Source: JBBQVS01 sp038211295 (GTDB taxonomy: Bacteria > Chloroflexota > Ktedonobacteria > Ktedonobacterales > Ktedonobacteraceae). Taken from it: a stretch of DNA of 53,018 nucleotides. The stretch spans positions 1 through 53,018 of the forward strand of contig JBBQVS010000018.1 of the NCBI GenBank assembly GCA_038211295.1. Direction: 5' to 3'. Made by a program: the position numbers and the translations under genes. Numbering within the stretch: position 1 is the stretch's first letter; each line of letters starts with the position of its first letter. Shown here piece after piece: positions 1-8,802 of this stretch. The notes under the pieces are model-generated. The model did not search any database, was not told where the DNA came from, and saw only the letters and a program-made list of their open reading frames with translations.

Positions 1-261
1 AAAGCCCGCGAAGGGGCCGATGGAGCCGCTAAGAAAGCCCAGGGAGGGAGAGCCTCCGTGTATCCAGGCATGAGCAGAGGTGGTCTCGTGGCCCAGCCCG
101 AATGTCTTGTCCAGGAAGGGCCACAAGAAGACCCACCCCATGCATAATCGTGTGATTGCCCACAGATAGCGGGTCGCCTTTGCGGTGGTCTGTTCAGCAG
201 CAGCCGTTGTGCTGGGTTGCTGGGTGATAGCCGTTGTCTGGCTGCCATGTGTGATATCCAT
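1..261 (-). CDS. DoxX-like integral membrane protein, N-terminal part (cut by window edge)
   Basis: Reading leftwards from an ATG at 261 gives 87 open codons that run off the window. An AGAGGA ribosome binding site lies about 9 bases upstream of the ATG. The first 30 residues are Thr/Gln/Ala-rich; then comes a hydrophobic segment containing RLCMGWVFLWPFLDKTFGLG, followed by a Gly/Ser/Pro-rich stretch (HGGSPSLGFLSGS). This resembles DoxX/DoxD-like four-helix membrane proteins related to the thiosulfate:quinone oxidoreductase membrane subunit (recalled family resemblance, not searched). The substrate cannot be told from this fragment. No redox partner gene is visible because the rest of the locus is outside the window. 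Confidence 0.65.
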   Translation of the reverse strand, partial: MDITHGSQTTAITQQPSTTAAAEQTTAKATRYLWAITRLCMGWVFLWPFLDKTFGLGHETTSAHAWIHGGSPSLGFLSGSIGPFAGF

Positions 262-699
262 ACGTGTTCGTCCTCTGCGGTGGAATGGTCTGTGTTTCTC
301 ACCCCCATCGAAGGACAGGTGCATTCGAGAAGCATCTTTTCTTCCATCACCGACAGCATAGCACCCCGACATCACAACGGAGTTACAGTACCACCGCCAA
401 TCTCACAAAGCTATCACAATGTCTCGGATGTGCCTGTGGGACGAGAGACCCGTTCGCGCACTGCCTGTTTCTTCGTTTTTCACTCTATAATCCACTATCT
501 GAACGTAGTGCCACAATATGAGGGTGATACTTCCCCAGCATTGTGACAGATATATGAGAACGTTGCTCGTTCTGTGTTCTCACTCAACACCGCGAGATGC
601 CTCTGTACTTCTACACATGGGGAGGAATGCGGCATTCCTTTTTTGGGGCTTGACCATGGAGTCCCTTGCCTACTTGGACATATTTCTCATCAGAAAATG
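262..699. other. intergenic stretch without a recognisable gene
   Basis: Between the DoxX-like gene and the tnpB remnant I see no convincing gene on either strand. Open frames here are short, lack ribosome binding sites and have no recognisable protein character. It may be decayed flank of the insertion sequence remnant to the right. Confidence 0.5.
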
Positions 700-1139
700 C
701 ATTATTGACATACTGATGAAGATATGGTCTACTTGTTCTATGAAGACAACGATCAACGCAAAGGTCAAACTGCATACAGCTCACGCCTAATTTCAAGCAT
801 TGCGTACCCGCACAACTGGCGTATCGTGATGCGCTGAACTTTGTGTCTCGCTATGCCTTCACGCATGGCAAGATGAGTAACAACGTTGGCTTGCAAGAGG
901 CACGTATACATACCTGCGTCAACAGTTTCGTATTCCCTCGGAAAGGGTTGCTCTTTGTGTCAGAATTGCCATCACACCCTTCATGCGGATTTAATCGGCG
1001 CAAGGAATGTGACCTTGCCAACGTTGCTCATGCGACAAGGTTGGATGAGGACGGGGCATTTGTCAGTTGCCCCCGATGTGTCGGACAATGAAGCCAAAGC
1101 ACTACGCCTGCAAAGATAGAGTGAGTTGCGGTGAAGTCC
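700..1139 (+). pseudogene. internally deleted and frameshifted TnpB (IS200/IS605-family OrfB) remnant
   Basis: Three reading frames together spell pieces of a TnpB-like protein. At about 817-897 the text reads AYRDALNFVSRYAFTHGK, typical of the N-terminal helical part. At 905-943 another frame gives YTYLRQQFRIPSE, the next piece. From about 950 to 1119 a third frame gives LCQNCHHTLHADLIGARNV (the C-terminal zinc-ribbon/RuvC III region) and then LSVAPDVSDNEAKALRLQR, ended by a TAG where intact relatives would continue. After a +1 shift the tail SPDTSPVSLDLGQ follows. The central catalytic region is missing, so the gene is dead. Coding-like text at about 700-816 may be more of the N-terminus. 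Frame pieces are seen directly; the family is assigned by recall. Confidence 0.6.
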
Positions 1140-1147
1140 AGACACAA

Positions 1148-1171
1148 GCCCCGTGTCTTTAGACCTGGGGC
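1148..1171 (+). repeat. hairpin at the right end of the IS605-type remnant
   Basis: The arms gccccgtgtct and agacctggggc pair with one wobble and one mismatch. The hairpin lies just downstream of the tnpB tail. IS200/IS605 elements carry subterminal hairpins that TnpA recognises, so this may be the old right end. It could also act as a weak terminator. Confidence 0.4.
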
Positions 1172-1183
1172 AACTGACCATAG

Positions 1184-1840
1184 ATGTTTCCTGTAGACGA
1201 TACGATACAAACGATGTCGAGAGAGCATGAGGTTGCCTTGAAGAACACGAGAATACTGGAAGATAACCCCAAAGAGTACAAGCACACTGATATAACAGGA
1301 CTAACGGATATTCTCGATCAGGATATCGAAGCGATTGTCGCGATGCGAATGACCGCAGAGCGCAAGGTGAGCTATCATCAACGACTCATTGAAAAAGCAA
1401 CCAGCGCGTTAGGGCGTCCATTCGCGGTCTACGTTATCGTCTGCGTTATTGTGTTCTGGATGGGGGTCAATGTGTTCCACAATGTGTTGCACGTTCCTGT
1501 TTTTGATTCCCCTCCGTTTCCGTGGCTGCAAGATGCTGTGAGTATGGGCGCCTTACTCATGACGGTTATCGTGCTCGCAACACAAAATCGGCAGGAGCGG
1601 TTTACAGAACAACGTCGCCACCTTGACCTACAGATCACGCTCTTGACCGAGCGCAAAGTTAGCAAGATTATAGAGCTACTAGAGGACCTACGCCGCGACA
1701 TCCCCTCGGTAAAAAATCGAGTTGATCCGGAGGCCGAGGCGATGCAAGAACCAGTTGATCCTCATACAGCACTTACCGCATTGAACCAGACACTGCAAGA
1801 GGCAACAAAAGAGTATGAACTCGAACTCGGACTGGAGTAG
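1184..1840 (+). CDS. DUF1003 family membrane protein
   Basis: A 218-residue protein with a polar N-terminus, two transmembrane helices at about 80-100 and 118-134, and a charged, helical, probably coiled-coil C-terminus. The text from ATSALGRPF through the two helices to ATQNRQ...RR..LDLQ matches the DUF1003 pattern, where conserved Asn/Arg residues follow helix 2. Function is unknown in the family. The start is uncertain: the ATG at 1184 has only a weak GGGG about 12 bases upstream, and an in-frame ATG at 1214 is an alternative. The tnpB remnant ends only a few bases upstream, so the insertion may have replaced the native promoter or N-terminus. Confidence 0.75.
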   Translation: MFPVDDTIQTMSREHEVALKNTRILEDNPKEYKHTDITGLTDILDQDIEAIVAMRMTAERKVSYHQRLIEKATSALGRPFAVYVIVCVIVFWMGVNVFHNVLHVPVFDSPPFPWLQDAVSMGALLMTVIVLATQNRQERFTEQRRHLDLQITLLTERKVSKIIELLEDLRRDIPSVKNRVDPEAEAMQEPVDPHTALTALNQTLQEATKEYELELGLE

Positions 1841-1992
1841 GACAAAAAAGTGTGAGAGACGTCATAGTCCATTGCATTGTAGATGAAGACACGGTATACT
1901 ACACGTCGGTACGATTGAACAACAATGTTTTATACAACTTCCGCACTTTTCTTTTTGCTTTCAGCCCTTCGTACACAAGGAGCATCACTTTC

Positions 1993-2517
1993 ATGAGCGA
2001 TCAGAATCCGTACTACTCTAACAATCCGCAAGACCCCTATAGCGGCGGACAGTATCAGCCACCGCAACCACCACAAACGGTCTACGGTTCCTACGAGAAT
2101 TCGGGCCAGCAGCCATATCAGACCACACCTCAGCCTGCTCCCTACCAGCCTGAAGGGCAACCCTACCCACCCATTCAAAATCCGGGGTATGGTTCGCAAT
2201 ATCCGCAACAGCATGGAATGTATCCCGGTGCCAATATGGCTTATGGGATGCCTGCCCAACCCGATCAGCGCAAGGGTTTCGCTATCGCAGGTCTGGTGCT
2301 TGGCATTGTAAGCCTGGTACTCTTCTGGATATTCTACCTCGGTATCCCTGTCGCCATTGTAGGCATCATTATGTCGGTGCTTGGCCGCCGCTCTACCCAG
2401 AACCGCACAATGGCAACAGTCGGATTGGTACTCTCCATCATCGCCATTGTTCTTGGACTCTGTATTGTCGGCTTCGCGGTTGCGGCGTTGATGAGCGCAC
2501 GAAATACGACACCATAA
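1993..2517 (+). CDS. DUF4190-type membrane protein with Pro/Gln/Tyr-rich N-terminus
   Basis: A 174-residue protein. Residues 1-92 are low-complexity and rich in Pro, Gln, Tyr and Gly, with no fixed fold expected. Two hydrophobic hairpin segments follow (about 96-130 and 142-168) with the Gly/Val pattern of DUF4190. The ATG at 1993 was chosen because AAGGAG lies 10 bases upstream; the open frame continues further 5' but without a good start. The family is found in many Gram-positive-type bacteria as a small membrane protein of unknown role. It is monocistronic and convergent with xylB. Confidence 0.75.
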   Translation: MSDQNPYYSNNPQDPYSGGQYQPPQPPQTVYGSYENSGQQPYQTTPQPAPYQPEGQPYPPIQNPGYGSQYPQQHGMYPGANMAYGMPAQPDQRKGFAIAGLVLGIVSLVLFWIFYLGIPVAIVGIIMSVLGRRSTQNRTMATVGLVLSIIAIVLGLCIVGFAVAALMSARNTTP

Positions 2518-2531
2518 AGGCTATATGCAGT

Positions 2532-2565
2532 ATGCTCCTGATAGCTTCTCAGTCACCAGGAGCAT
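2532..2565. terminator. possible bidirectional terminator between DUF4190 gene and xylB
   Basis: A perfect 9-bp inverted repeat (atgctcctg / caggagcat) with a 16-base loop sits between two convergent genes. The flanking T-tract is weak, so the call is tentative. Confidence 0.4.
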
Positions 2566-2573
2566 TTATGTAC

Positions 2574-4106
2574 CTACCTACCGATAATCGGCCTGAGCGC
2601 GGGATACAATGCTTTGTACGTTTCGTACCCTGCCGAATAGACGCGCTCATACTCTTTGCGCGGTTGCGTGCGCTCGACAATGCGAACCATCTGCTCACAT
2701 GCCGCCTGCACAGACGGATAGACGCCGCTTGCAACACCTGCTAATAAGGCAGCCCCAAACGCTGGCCCCTCTGTCGCGTTTGTCGTGACCAACTCCACTC
2801 CAAGCACATCAGCGATGATTTGTCGCCAGAGTACACTCTTCGCGCCCCCGCCTGTCGCCCGCACTTGCTCGATTGCTAACCCTTGCTCTTGCAGAATCGT
2901 GAAGCAGTCTTTGAGACTGAAAGCGACACCTTCAAAAACGGAGCGGATTAAGTGGCGACGATCATGACGTGCGGTCAGACCAATCCACCCACCGCGTGCG
3001 TATGGGTCAAGATGTGGCGTGCGCTCTCCTTGCAAGTAGGGTAAAAAAAGCAAACCGTCACTACCGGGAACGGCTTTGATCGCCTCTTTCGCCAGCAGTT
3101 CATACGCATCCTCGCCTGTCCAACGCTCCAACGCGCGTTCAGGCAAACCGATATTATCACGCACCCAACGTAGCGAGAGGCCCGCACCTTGCGTCACCCC
3201 CATGAGATACCACGCGTTTGGCACAACGTGATTGAACGTATGCACACGCGGCACCGGGCCTGATATATCAACTTTTGGCGTCGTCGCGTGTGCAAGCACA
3301 ACACCACTTGTTCCAATAGAAATTAGCGCGAGGCCAGGCACAACAACGCCATTGCCAACCGCACCACACGCATTGTCGGCTCCCCCGCCCGCGACGGGAA
3401 TACCCGCGGCAAGGCCCGTGAGCACGGCAACGTCGTCGGTGATATGACCACTCACAGCGTCAGCCGCGACAATTGGCGGCAGCAGCGACGGGTTGAGTTC
3501 CAGTGCCTGCATCACCTCTTGCGACCAGGCACCCCGCTTTACGTCGAGCAGACAGGTGCCAGCAGCGTCGGATATCTCCATCGCTTTTACTCCAGTCAGG
3601 CGATAGCGGATATAATCTTTTGGCAACAGCAGAGTTGTGGCCCGCGCGAAGAGCTGCGGCTCGTTGTCACGTATCCACAGCAGTTTAGGAGCAGAGAAGC
3701 CTGTAAGCGCAGGATTACTCACATACTTAATCAGGTTACTCGCGCCAACACGTTCAGTCATCCATGCCGCCTGTACATCGCTGCGCTGGTCAGCCCAGAT
3801 GATACAGGGACGCACAACCTTCTGCTGCTCATCGAGTAACACAATGCCATGCATCTGACCGGACAAGCCAATACCCTGCACATCTGTTGGAGAGCTATTG
3901 TGTGCTGCGCCTCGCTCAAGACAGGTACGAATAGCGGCAATCGTCGCAGCCCACCAGTCGGCGGGATTCTGTTCCGCCCATTGCGGATGAGGATGAAATA
4001 ATGGATACTCGACGAATGCATCGCCTAAAACCCGCCCATCATCGACGGCGAACAGTGCGGCCTTGACGCCCGTTGTGCCAAGATCAATTCCTAACAATGT
4101 CTTCAT
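2574..4106 (-). CDS. xylB: xylulokinase (FGGY family carbohydrate kinase)
   Basis: Phosphorylates D-xylulose to xylulose 5-phosphate with ATP, feeding the pentose phosphate pathway; cytoplasmic. The 510-residue length fits the family. Residues 8-13 give the FGGY phosphate loop DLGTTG. GLSGQMHG near residue 80 and ADQRS near 110 are xylulokinase signatures, and the catalytic Asp is in GGGADNACG near 240. The second ATP-binding loop is ATGGGAKS near 415. The ATG at 4106 has AGAGGAG 9 bases upstream. It is the last gene of a three-gene minus-strand operon, 14 bp after an MFS transporter. No xylose isomerase lies next to it, so the true sugar could be another ketose; related kinases act on ribulose or fuculose. 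Confidence 0.88.
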   Translation of the reverse strand: MKTLLGIDLGTTGVKAALFAVDDGRVLGDAFVEYPLFHPHPQWAEQNPADWWAATIAAIRTCLERGAAHNSSPTDVQGIGLSGQMHGIVLLDEQQKVVRPCIIWADQRSDVQAAWMTERVGASNLIKYVSNPALTGFSAPKLLWIRDNEPQLFARATTLLLPKDYIRYRLTGVKAMEISDAAGTCLLDVKRGAWSQEVMQALELNPSLLPPIVAADAVSGHITDDVAVLTGLAAGIPVAGGGADNACGAVGNGVVVPGLALISIGTSGVVLAHATTPKVDISGPVPRVHTFNHVVPNAWYLMGVTQGAGLSLRWVRDNIGLPERALERWTGEDAYELLAKEAIKAVPGSDGLLFLPYLQGERTPHLDPYARGGWIGLTARHDRRHLIRSVFEGVAFSLKDCFTILQEQGLAIEQVRATGGGAKSVLWRQIIADVLGVELVTTNATEGPAFGAALLAGVASGVYPSVQAACEQMVRIVERTQPRKEYERVYSAGYETYKALYPALRPIIGR

Positions 4107-4120
4107 TAGAAGTTCTCCTC

Positions 4121-5329
4121 TCAGGTTGGAGCGATTTCACGCGATTGCTTTTGTAGGGTGAGCCAGAAAAAGAACATCGCAAGCGTTAGTACAATGACGT
4201 AGGGCAAAAGCGACCATAGCCCAACCGCCTGCGCGAGATTGCCTGCAAGCCAGGGGAACAGGGCCGCGCCCATACTCCCAAGACTCGCGAGAAACCCGAT
4301 TGCGCTAGGCAAGATACGCGCTGGAACAAGCTGCGACATCAATGCAATAGTCGTCGGAAACATTGGCCCCAGGCAGAAACCGATGAAGAACAGCCCTAAA
4401 GCAGAGATGGCAGTAACAGGAATAAGCCAGACGCCGAGTAGTCCAACAGCCACTCCTATAAGACAGAACTGGATCAAACGTTTCTCCCCGACACGCAACG
4501 CTACCCGTCCAAGCGACAGGCGACCAAGCGTAAGCCCTACCCAGTATCCGCTCACAATCCACCCCGAAAGCAGCAGAGGGCCATGACGTACCTCCGTCAA
4601 AAAGCTATAACTCCAGCTACCCAGGCTCACCTCTGTTCCCACATAGAACAGTAGAAAGAATGCGACGACCCAGACGACTTTTCGTTTGAGCGTGCTTGCC
4701 AGGACGTTCTTCTCGGCCCCGCTTCCCCGCTCTCGTTGCGGCACTTTACGGATACGAAAGAAGAGCGCGACACCCGCGAGCAACAAAACACTTATGCCTG
4801 TCCAGACCATATAGACATAGTTCCACGTCAACCCAATAGCCAGTGTTGTTGACGCAACAATTGGCCCCAACAACGCCCCTGTACCATAGAAAGCGTGCAG
4901 ATAGTTGAGCAGTGCCGTGTTGCGTGGCAATCCTGCGATGTATGCATTCAAACCGGCATCAAGTAGCGCACCACCAAAGCCAAGCGGAAGCATCAGCAGC
5001 AGAGCCAACCATAATGGCGGGACGCTACTCAACGCGGCAGCACCAAGCAAAAAAATTATAACGCCGAGGAGCAGAAAACGCCGAACGCCGAGCCGCGCCA
5101 CCAGCAAACCACTATTGAATGCGGCTATAAGATACCCCATGGCACCCGACAGAAAGAAGAAGCCGATTGTAGCTTTATCAATACCATACTGTGCGCGAAG
5201 GCTTGGAATAAGCACTCCCGTTGCGCCATCATTCGCGCCAATCAGAATAAACGCGAAGAATGCTACAGCGAGCTGCATACGGAGCGCGGGCGTTCGCGCC
5301 GTTTGCTGCTCCTCATGTGTTACTGCCAT
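4121..5329 (-). CDS. MFS transporter (FucP/YbjJ-like)
   Basis: A 402-residue polytopic membrane protein with about 12 hydrophobic segments and a central charged loop near residues 195-215 (RIRKVPQRERGSG), as expected for a major facilitator. The text NYLHAFYGTGALLGP near residue 140 is typical of the sugar-type MFS subgroup that includes FucP and YbjJ-like carriers. It sits 17 bp after the molybdopterin oxidoreductase and 14 bp before xylulokinase, so it probably imports the sugar or polyol phosphorylated downstream. That substrate link is inference from the operon. Confidence 0.82.
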   Translation of the reverse strand: MAVTHEEQQTARTPALRMQLAVAFFAFILIGANDGATGVLIPSLRAQYGIDKATIGFFFLSGAMGYLIAAFNSGLLVARLGVRRFLLLGVIIFLLGAAALSSVPPLWLALLLMLPLGFGGALLDAGLNAYIAGLPRNTALLNYLHAFYGTGALLGPIVASTTLAIGLTWNYVYMVWTGISVLLLAGVALFFRIRKVPQRERGSGAEKNVLASTLKRKVVWVVAFFLLFYVGTEVSLGSWSYSFLTEVRHGPLLLSGWIVSGYWVGLTLGRLSLGRVALRVGEKRLIQFCLIGVAVGLLGVWLIPVTAISALGLFFIGFCLGPMFPTTIALMSQLVPARILPSAIGFLASLGSMGAALFPWLAGNLAQAVGLWSLLPYVIVLTLAMFFFWLTLQKQSREIAPT

Positions 5330-5346
5330 TGTCCTACTTGTCTCTT

Positions 5347-7596
5347 CTAGCTTACAGATGTAAGCTGTCTCTTCTCAAGCGTAACCGCTACACCGTTCAG
5401 CACAGCGTTACCTGAAAGCATATCGACCACAGCTTCGTCGGTCAGAATGTTCGTGTTTACACCCGCGTGTTCCGCCGCGATATGTAATTGCGTCCCTGCC
5501 ATAGTATGCCCCCAACCGTGCGGGATGCTCACGACACCCGCCATAATCGCGTCGGTGATCTCTATCGGTACTTCTATTGCGCCCACCCGCGACGCGATGT
5601 GTACAATCTCGCCCTCAACCAGACCCAATTGGGTCGCGTCATACGGGTGAATATGCAGTGTGCAACGCTCTTTACCTTTGGTAAGCACATGCAAGTTATG
5701 CATCCACGAGTTATTTGAGCGCAGGTCACGCCGCCCAATTAGCAGCATCTGTGCAGGTGTCTTCTCAAGCGAGCCACGAAGTCGCGCAACATCCTCAACA
5801 ACAAGTGCGGGTGCCAGCTCTATCTTGCCCGAAGGTGTTCGTAGCACCTCTGGGATACGCGATTGTAATGGGCCAAGATCGACACCATGCGGGTTTGCCT
5901 CTAATACAGCAAGGCTCAAACCCTCAGCATGCATCCCAAAACCATCACCATATGGGCCAGTTCTTAGCATAAAGTCAAGCATTCGCTCCGGCCCTCGGCG
6001 TGGGTGCAGGGCCGTGAGAATTTCGGCAGTGTCGCGTCCGTAAATTGGCGATCCCTTTGTTCCCACTTCGCGCCGCACAAGCAATCCCATCGTTGTATCG
6101 TCCAGCGCGGAGGCATCAGAGTTGTGTCCTGCGAGGAGCGCGGCGAGCTTCAGCATAACTTCCCACTCATCTAACACTTCCGGCGCACGCTCGATGACGG
6201 GTGCCGAATAGTTGGCGACATTGCGGGTCGCGAGTTGGTAGAGCGCGATATCATAGTGCGAACGGGCAAGGGCGGTAAGAGGCGGCAAGATGACATTAGC
6301 AGTGCGCGTTGTCTCGTTGAGATACATGTCTACGCTTACCATAAACTCCAACTTCGTAAGCGATTGTTGAAGATGTTCACTGTTTGGTGTACTTAACACC
6401 GGATTGCCCGCAATAGTCAGTAACGCTCGTACTTGCCCCTCGCCCGCAGTGTCGATTTCTTCCGCGAGACATACAACGGGCAATTCTCCGAAGAATTCGG
6501 GGAGACCACGGACACGACTCTTCCAACGTCCGACCTGTGTCGCGCGTCCCTTGCCCGATAGACCACTCGTATTTTTTGCGCCCGCCGCCGCTCTAGTAAA
6601 CATCGCGCCACCCTCGTGGTCAAGCTGCCCCGTCAATGTATTCAACACATCAACAAGCCAGCTTGCGAGCGTGCCGAACTCCTGCGTACAAGTGCCAATG
6701 CGCCCATAGACCGCTGCGTGCTGCGTCTGTGCAAGTGTGCGGGCGATGCTCTGTATCGTTTCCGTATCAATGCCACACAGGGACGCAATCCGTTCCGGCG
6801 CGAAGTGTTGCGCGAGTTCTCGCACCTGCTCAAGTCCCTGCGTATGTTCCGTCAATCGGCCCAGCCGCACAAGATTTTCCGCGAATAGCGTATGCACAAG
6901 CGCGAACAGGAAGTGGGCGTCATAACCAGGGCGTATAAAATGATGCTCGTCGGCCTCTTGCGCGGTGCGTGTTCGATACGGGTCAATCACAACCAACTTC
7001 CCACCACGCTGCCGCAGACGTCGTAACCGTCCACGCATATCGGGGGCCGTCATTAAACTGCCATTCGAGACCAAAGGATTCGCCCCCAGTAACAAGAGAT
7101 ATTCTGTGCGTTCGAGGTCTGGTACAGGCACGCTTAATGACGTACCAAACATCAACGCCGCCGAAATCTGCTTGGGCAACTGATCTACACTGGTCGCGGA
7201 ATAAATATTTTGTGTGCCGGACGCTCGCAGTAAAACAGGCAGATAGAGCATACTCGACAGGTTGTGCGCGTTCGGGTTGCCTGCGTAGACCGCGAGCGCG
7301 TTGCGTCCATGCTCTTTGAGGATTGGCGCAAGTCCCCGTTCAATCTCTGCGAACGCTGCATCCCACGATACCGCGTGCCACTGTTGCCCCTCGCGTACCA
7401 TTGGCGTGCGTATCCTGTCTGTATCCTCGTCCAGCTCTTTGAGACTGTACGCCTTTGGGCAGATATAGCCTTTGCTCAGCACGTCCTGCGTATCACCTTT
7501 AATCGAAAGCACTTCACTACCCCGTGTCACAATCTCCAATCCACACGTCGCTTCGCATAGAGGACAGGTTGTGTAGCTCGTCTTTGTCGCTGTCAT
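5347..7596 (-). CDS. molybdopterin-dependent oxidoreductase (formate dehydrogenase/BisC-like, DMSO reductase family)
   Basis: A 749-residue protein. The N-terminal 4Fe-4S motif is complete: Cys11, Cys14, Cys18 and Cys46 (CPLCEATC, then GYICPK). Bis-MGD binding text follows (LLLGANPLVSNGS near 165-180, VVIDPYRTRTAQEAD near 200). The C-terminal molydopterin-binding domain starts near LIGRRDLRSNNSWMHN (about 625) and includes IPHGWGH near 700. There is no twin-arginine signal, so it is cytoplasmic. The electron acceptor and substrate are unknown; the family includes assimilatory nitrate reductases, formate dehydrogenases and uncharacterised BisC-like enzymes. It is the first gene of the operon with the MFS transporter and xylB. 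The ATG at 7596 has GAGAGGAG 6 bases upstream. Confidence 0.85.
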   Translation of the reverse strand: MTATKTSYTTCPLCEATCGLEIVTRGSEVLSIKGDTQDVLSKGYICPKAYSLKELDEDTDRIRTPMVREGQQWHAVSWDAAFAEIERGLAPILKEHGRNALAVYAGNPNAHNLSSMLYLPVLLRASGTQNIYSATSVDQLPKQISAALMFGTSLSVPVPDLERTEYLLLLGANPLVSNGSLMTAPDMRGRLRRLRQRGGKLVVIDPYRTRTAQEADEHHFIRPGYDAHFLFALVHTLFAENLVRLGRLTEHTQGLEQVRELAQHFAPERIASLCGIDTETIQSIARTLAQTQHAAVYGRIGTCTQEFGTLASWLVDVLNTLTGQLDHEGGAMFTRAAAGAKNTSGLSGKGRATQVGRWKSRVRGLPEFFGELPVVCLAEEIDTAGEGQVRALLTIAGNPVLSTPNSEHLQQSLTKLEFMVSVDMYLNETTRTANVILPPLTALARSHYDIALYQLATRNVANYSAPVIERAPEVLDEWEVMLKLAALLAGHNSDASALDDTTMGLLVRREVGTKGSPIYGRDTAEILTALHPRRGPERMLDFMLRTGPYGDGFGMHAEGLSLAVLEANPHGVDLGPLQSRIPEVLRTPSGKIELAPALVVEDVARLRGSLEKTPAQMLLIGRRDLRSNNSWMHNLHVLTKGKERCTLHIHPYDATQLGLVEGEIVHIASRVGAIEVPIEITDAIMAGVVSIPHGWGHTMAGTQLHIAAEHAGVNTNILTDEAVVDMLSGNAVLNGVAVTLEKRQLTSVS

Positions 7597-7947
7597 GACT
7601 TGCTCCTCTCATCGTTGTATTGTGCGGCTTACCTCACTTGGTTGCTTGCATTATGCCATTATTTTTTGCTCTACCGCTAGCACTGTCTGCAAAAAAACAT
7701 GCATAATAGTACAAGTTTCTTGACAGTCCGCAATGCCCCACCTATTATAACAACATTATAGAATTATGAAAAATATGGTTACAGGGCAAGGAGCGGAGCA
7801 GAGATAAGAGTACGAGGGACATAGCGGCGGCTCGCACCCTTGTCCCGACCATACCCAACCATACACTATCCATACGTAGCATTAGCACGTTTTTGACACT
7901 CTCATCGTCATGGTCATTTCGGCTATAAGAAGGACTTGTTTAATTTA
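7597..7947. other. divergent intergenic region with one clear promoter
   Basis: The region separates the minus-strand oxidoreductase operon from plus-strand purU. It holds the forward promoter at 7720-7748 and then about 190 bases of leader before purU. The leader contains a short gggaca/tgtccc stem near 7825-7860 but no structure I can assign to a known riboswitch. Confidence 0.5.
7720..7748 (+). promoter_or_regulatory. sigma-A-type promoter upstream of purU
   Basis: TTGACA at 7720-7725, a 17-base spacer, and TATTAT at 7743-7748. It is the best forward promoter in the gap and implies a 5' leader of about 190 bases for purU. Confidence 0.6.
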
Positions 7948-8802
7948 ATGTCTACACAACAACACACAGTCACACTGCTGGTTTCTTGTCCCGACAAGCC
8001 CGGCATCGTCGCGGCAATCTCACGCTTTATCTTCGACCATCACGGGAATATCCTTCAGTCCGACCAGCACTCCACGCCTGACAACACCTTTTTCATGCGT
8101 ATCAGCTTCGCGGAGGACGCATTCTCGCTCTCGCCGACGGAGCTTACCCGCACATTTGAGTCTATCTCCGACGCCTTCGCGATGCAATGGAGTATCTCGT
8201 ATTCACGCCACAAGAAACGCGTTGGCATCTTCGCGTCCAAGCTCGATCATTGTCTTACTGATCTATTGTGGCGTTGGAAAAGCGGCGAGTTAGCCATAGA
8301 TATTCCGTTCATCATAAGCAACCATCGCGATCTCGAACCGCTCGCACATATGTACAATGTCCCCTATCACTATGTCCCGATCCGCCGTGAACACCGTCAG
8401 GAGGATGAGCAACAGATACTTGAAATCTTGACGGGTAATGTAGATTTTTTGATTCTGGCACGGTATATGCAGATTCTGGAACCTTTTTTTGTTGCCGCCT
8501 ACCCTCAGCAGATCATCAATATTCACCACAGCTTTCTACCAGCCTTTGTTGGCGCAAATCCTTATGCACGCGCCTTCGAGCGTGGTGTGAAAATCATTGG
8601 CGCAACCGCGCACTATATTACAGAAAACCTTGACGAGGGGCCAATCATCGCACAAGATGTCATTCACTGCAATCATCGTGATACTATCGAAGACCTTGTA
8701 CGCAAAGGCCGCGACGTTGAACGCCGTGTGTTGGCGGAAGCTGTACGGCTCCACACCGAGGATCGCGTACTGGTTTACAAAAACAAAACTATCGTGTTTT
8801 AG
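7948..8802 (+). CDS. purU: formyltetrahydrofolate deformylase
   Basis: Hydrolyses 10-formyl-THF to formate and THF, balancing the one-carbon pool; cytoplasmic. The 284-residue length is typical. Residues 5-90 form an ACT domain (VSCPDKPGIVAAISRFIFDH), the regulatory part sensing glycine/methionine in E. coli. Residues 90-284 are a formyltransferase-type domain with the active-site text INIHHSFLPAFVGANPY, GATAHYITENLDEGPII and the final VLVYKNKTIVF. The ATG at 7948 was preferred over an in-frame TTG at 7936 because the AAGAAGGA site nearly abuts the TTG. It overlaps the convergent kinase gene by 4 bases. The released formate could feed the formate-dehydrogenase-like enzyme upstream, but that is speculation. 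Confidence 0.93.
   Translation: MSTQQHTVTLLVSCPDKPGIVAAISRFIFDHHGNILQSDQHSTPDNTFFMRISFAEDAFSLSPTELTRTFESISDAFAMQWSISYSRHKKRVGIFASKLDHCLTDLLWRWKSGELAIDIPFIISNHRDLEPLAHMYNVPYHYVPIRREHRQEDEQQILEILTGNVDFLILARYMQILEPFFVAAYPQQIINIHHSFLPAFVGANPYARAFERGVKIIGATAHYITENLDEGPIIAQDVIHCNHRDTIEDLVRKGRDVERRVLAEAVRLHTEDRVLVYKNKTIVF

Noticed and set aside
5660..6709. Several plus-strand frames of 85-127 codons opposite the molybdopterin oxidoreductase
   Set aside because: Low-complexity Ser/Arg-rich antisense shadows without ribosome binding sites or recognisable domains.
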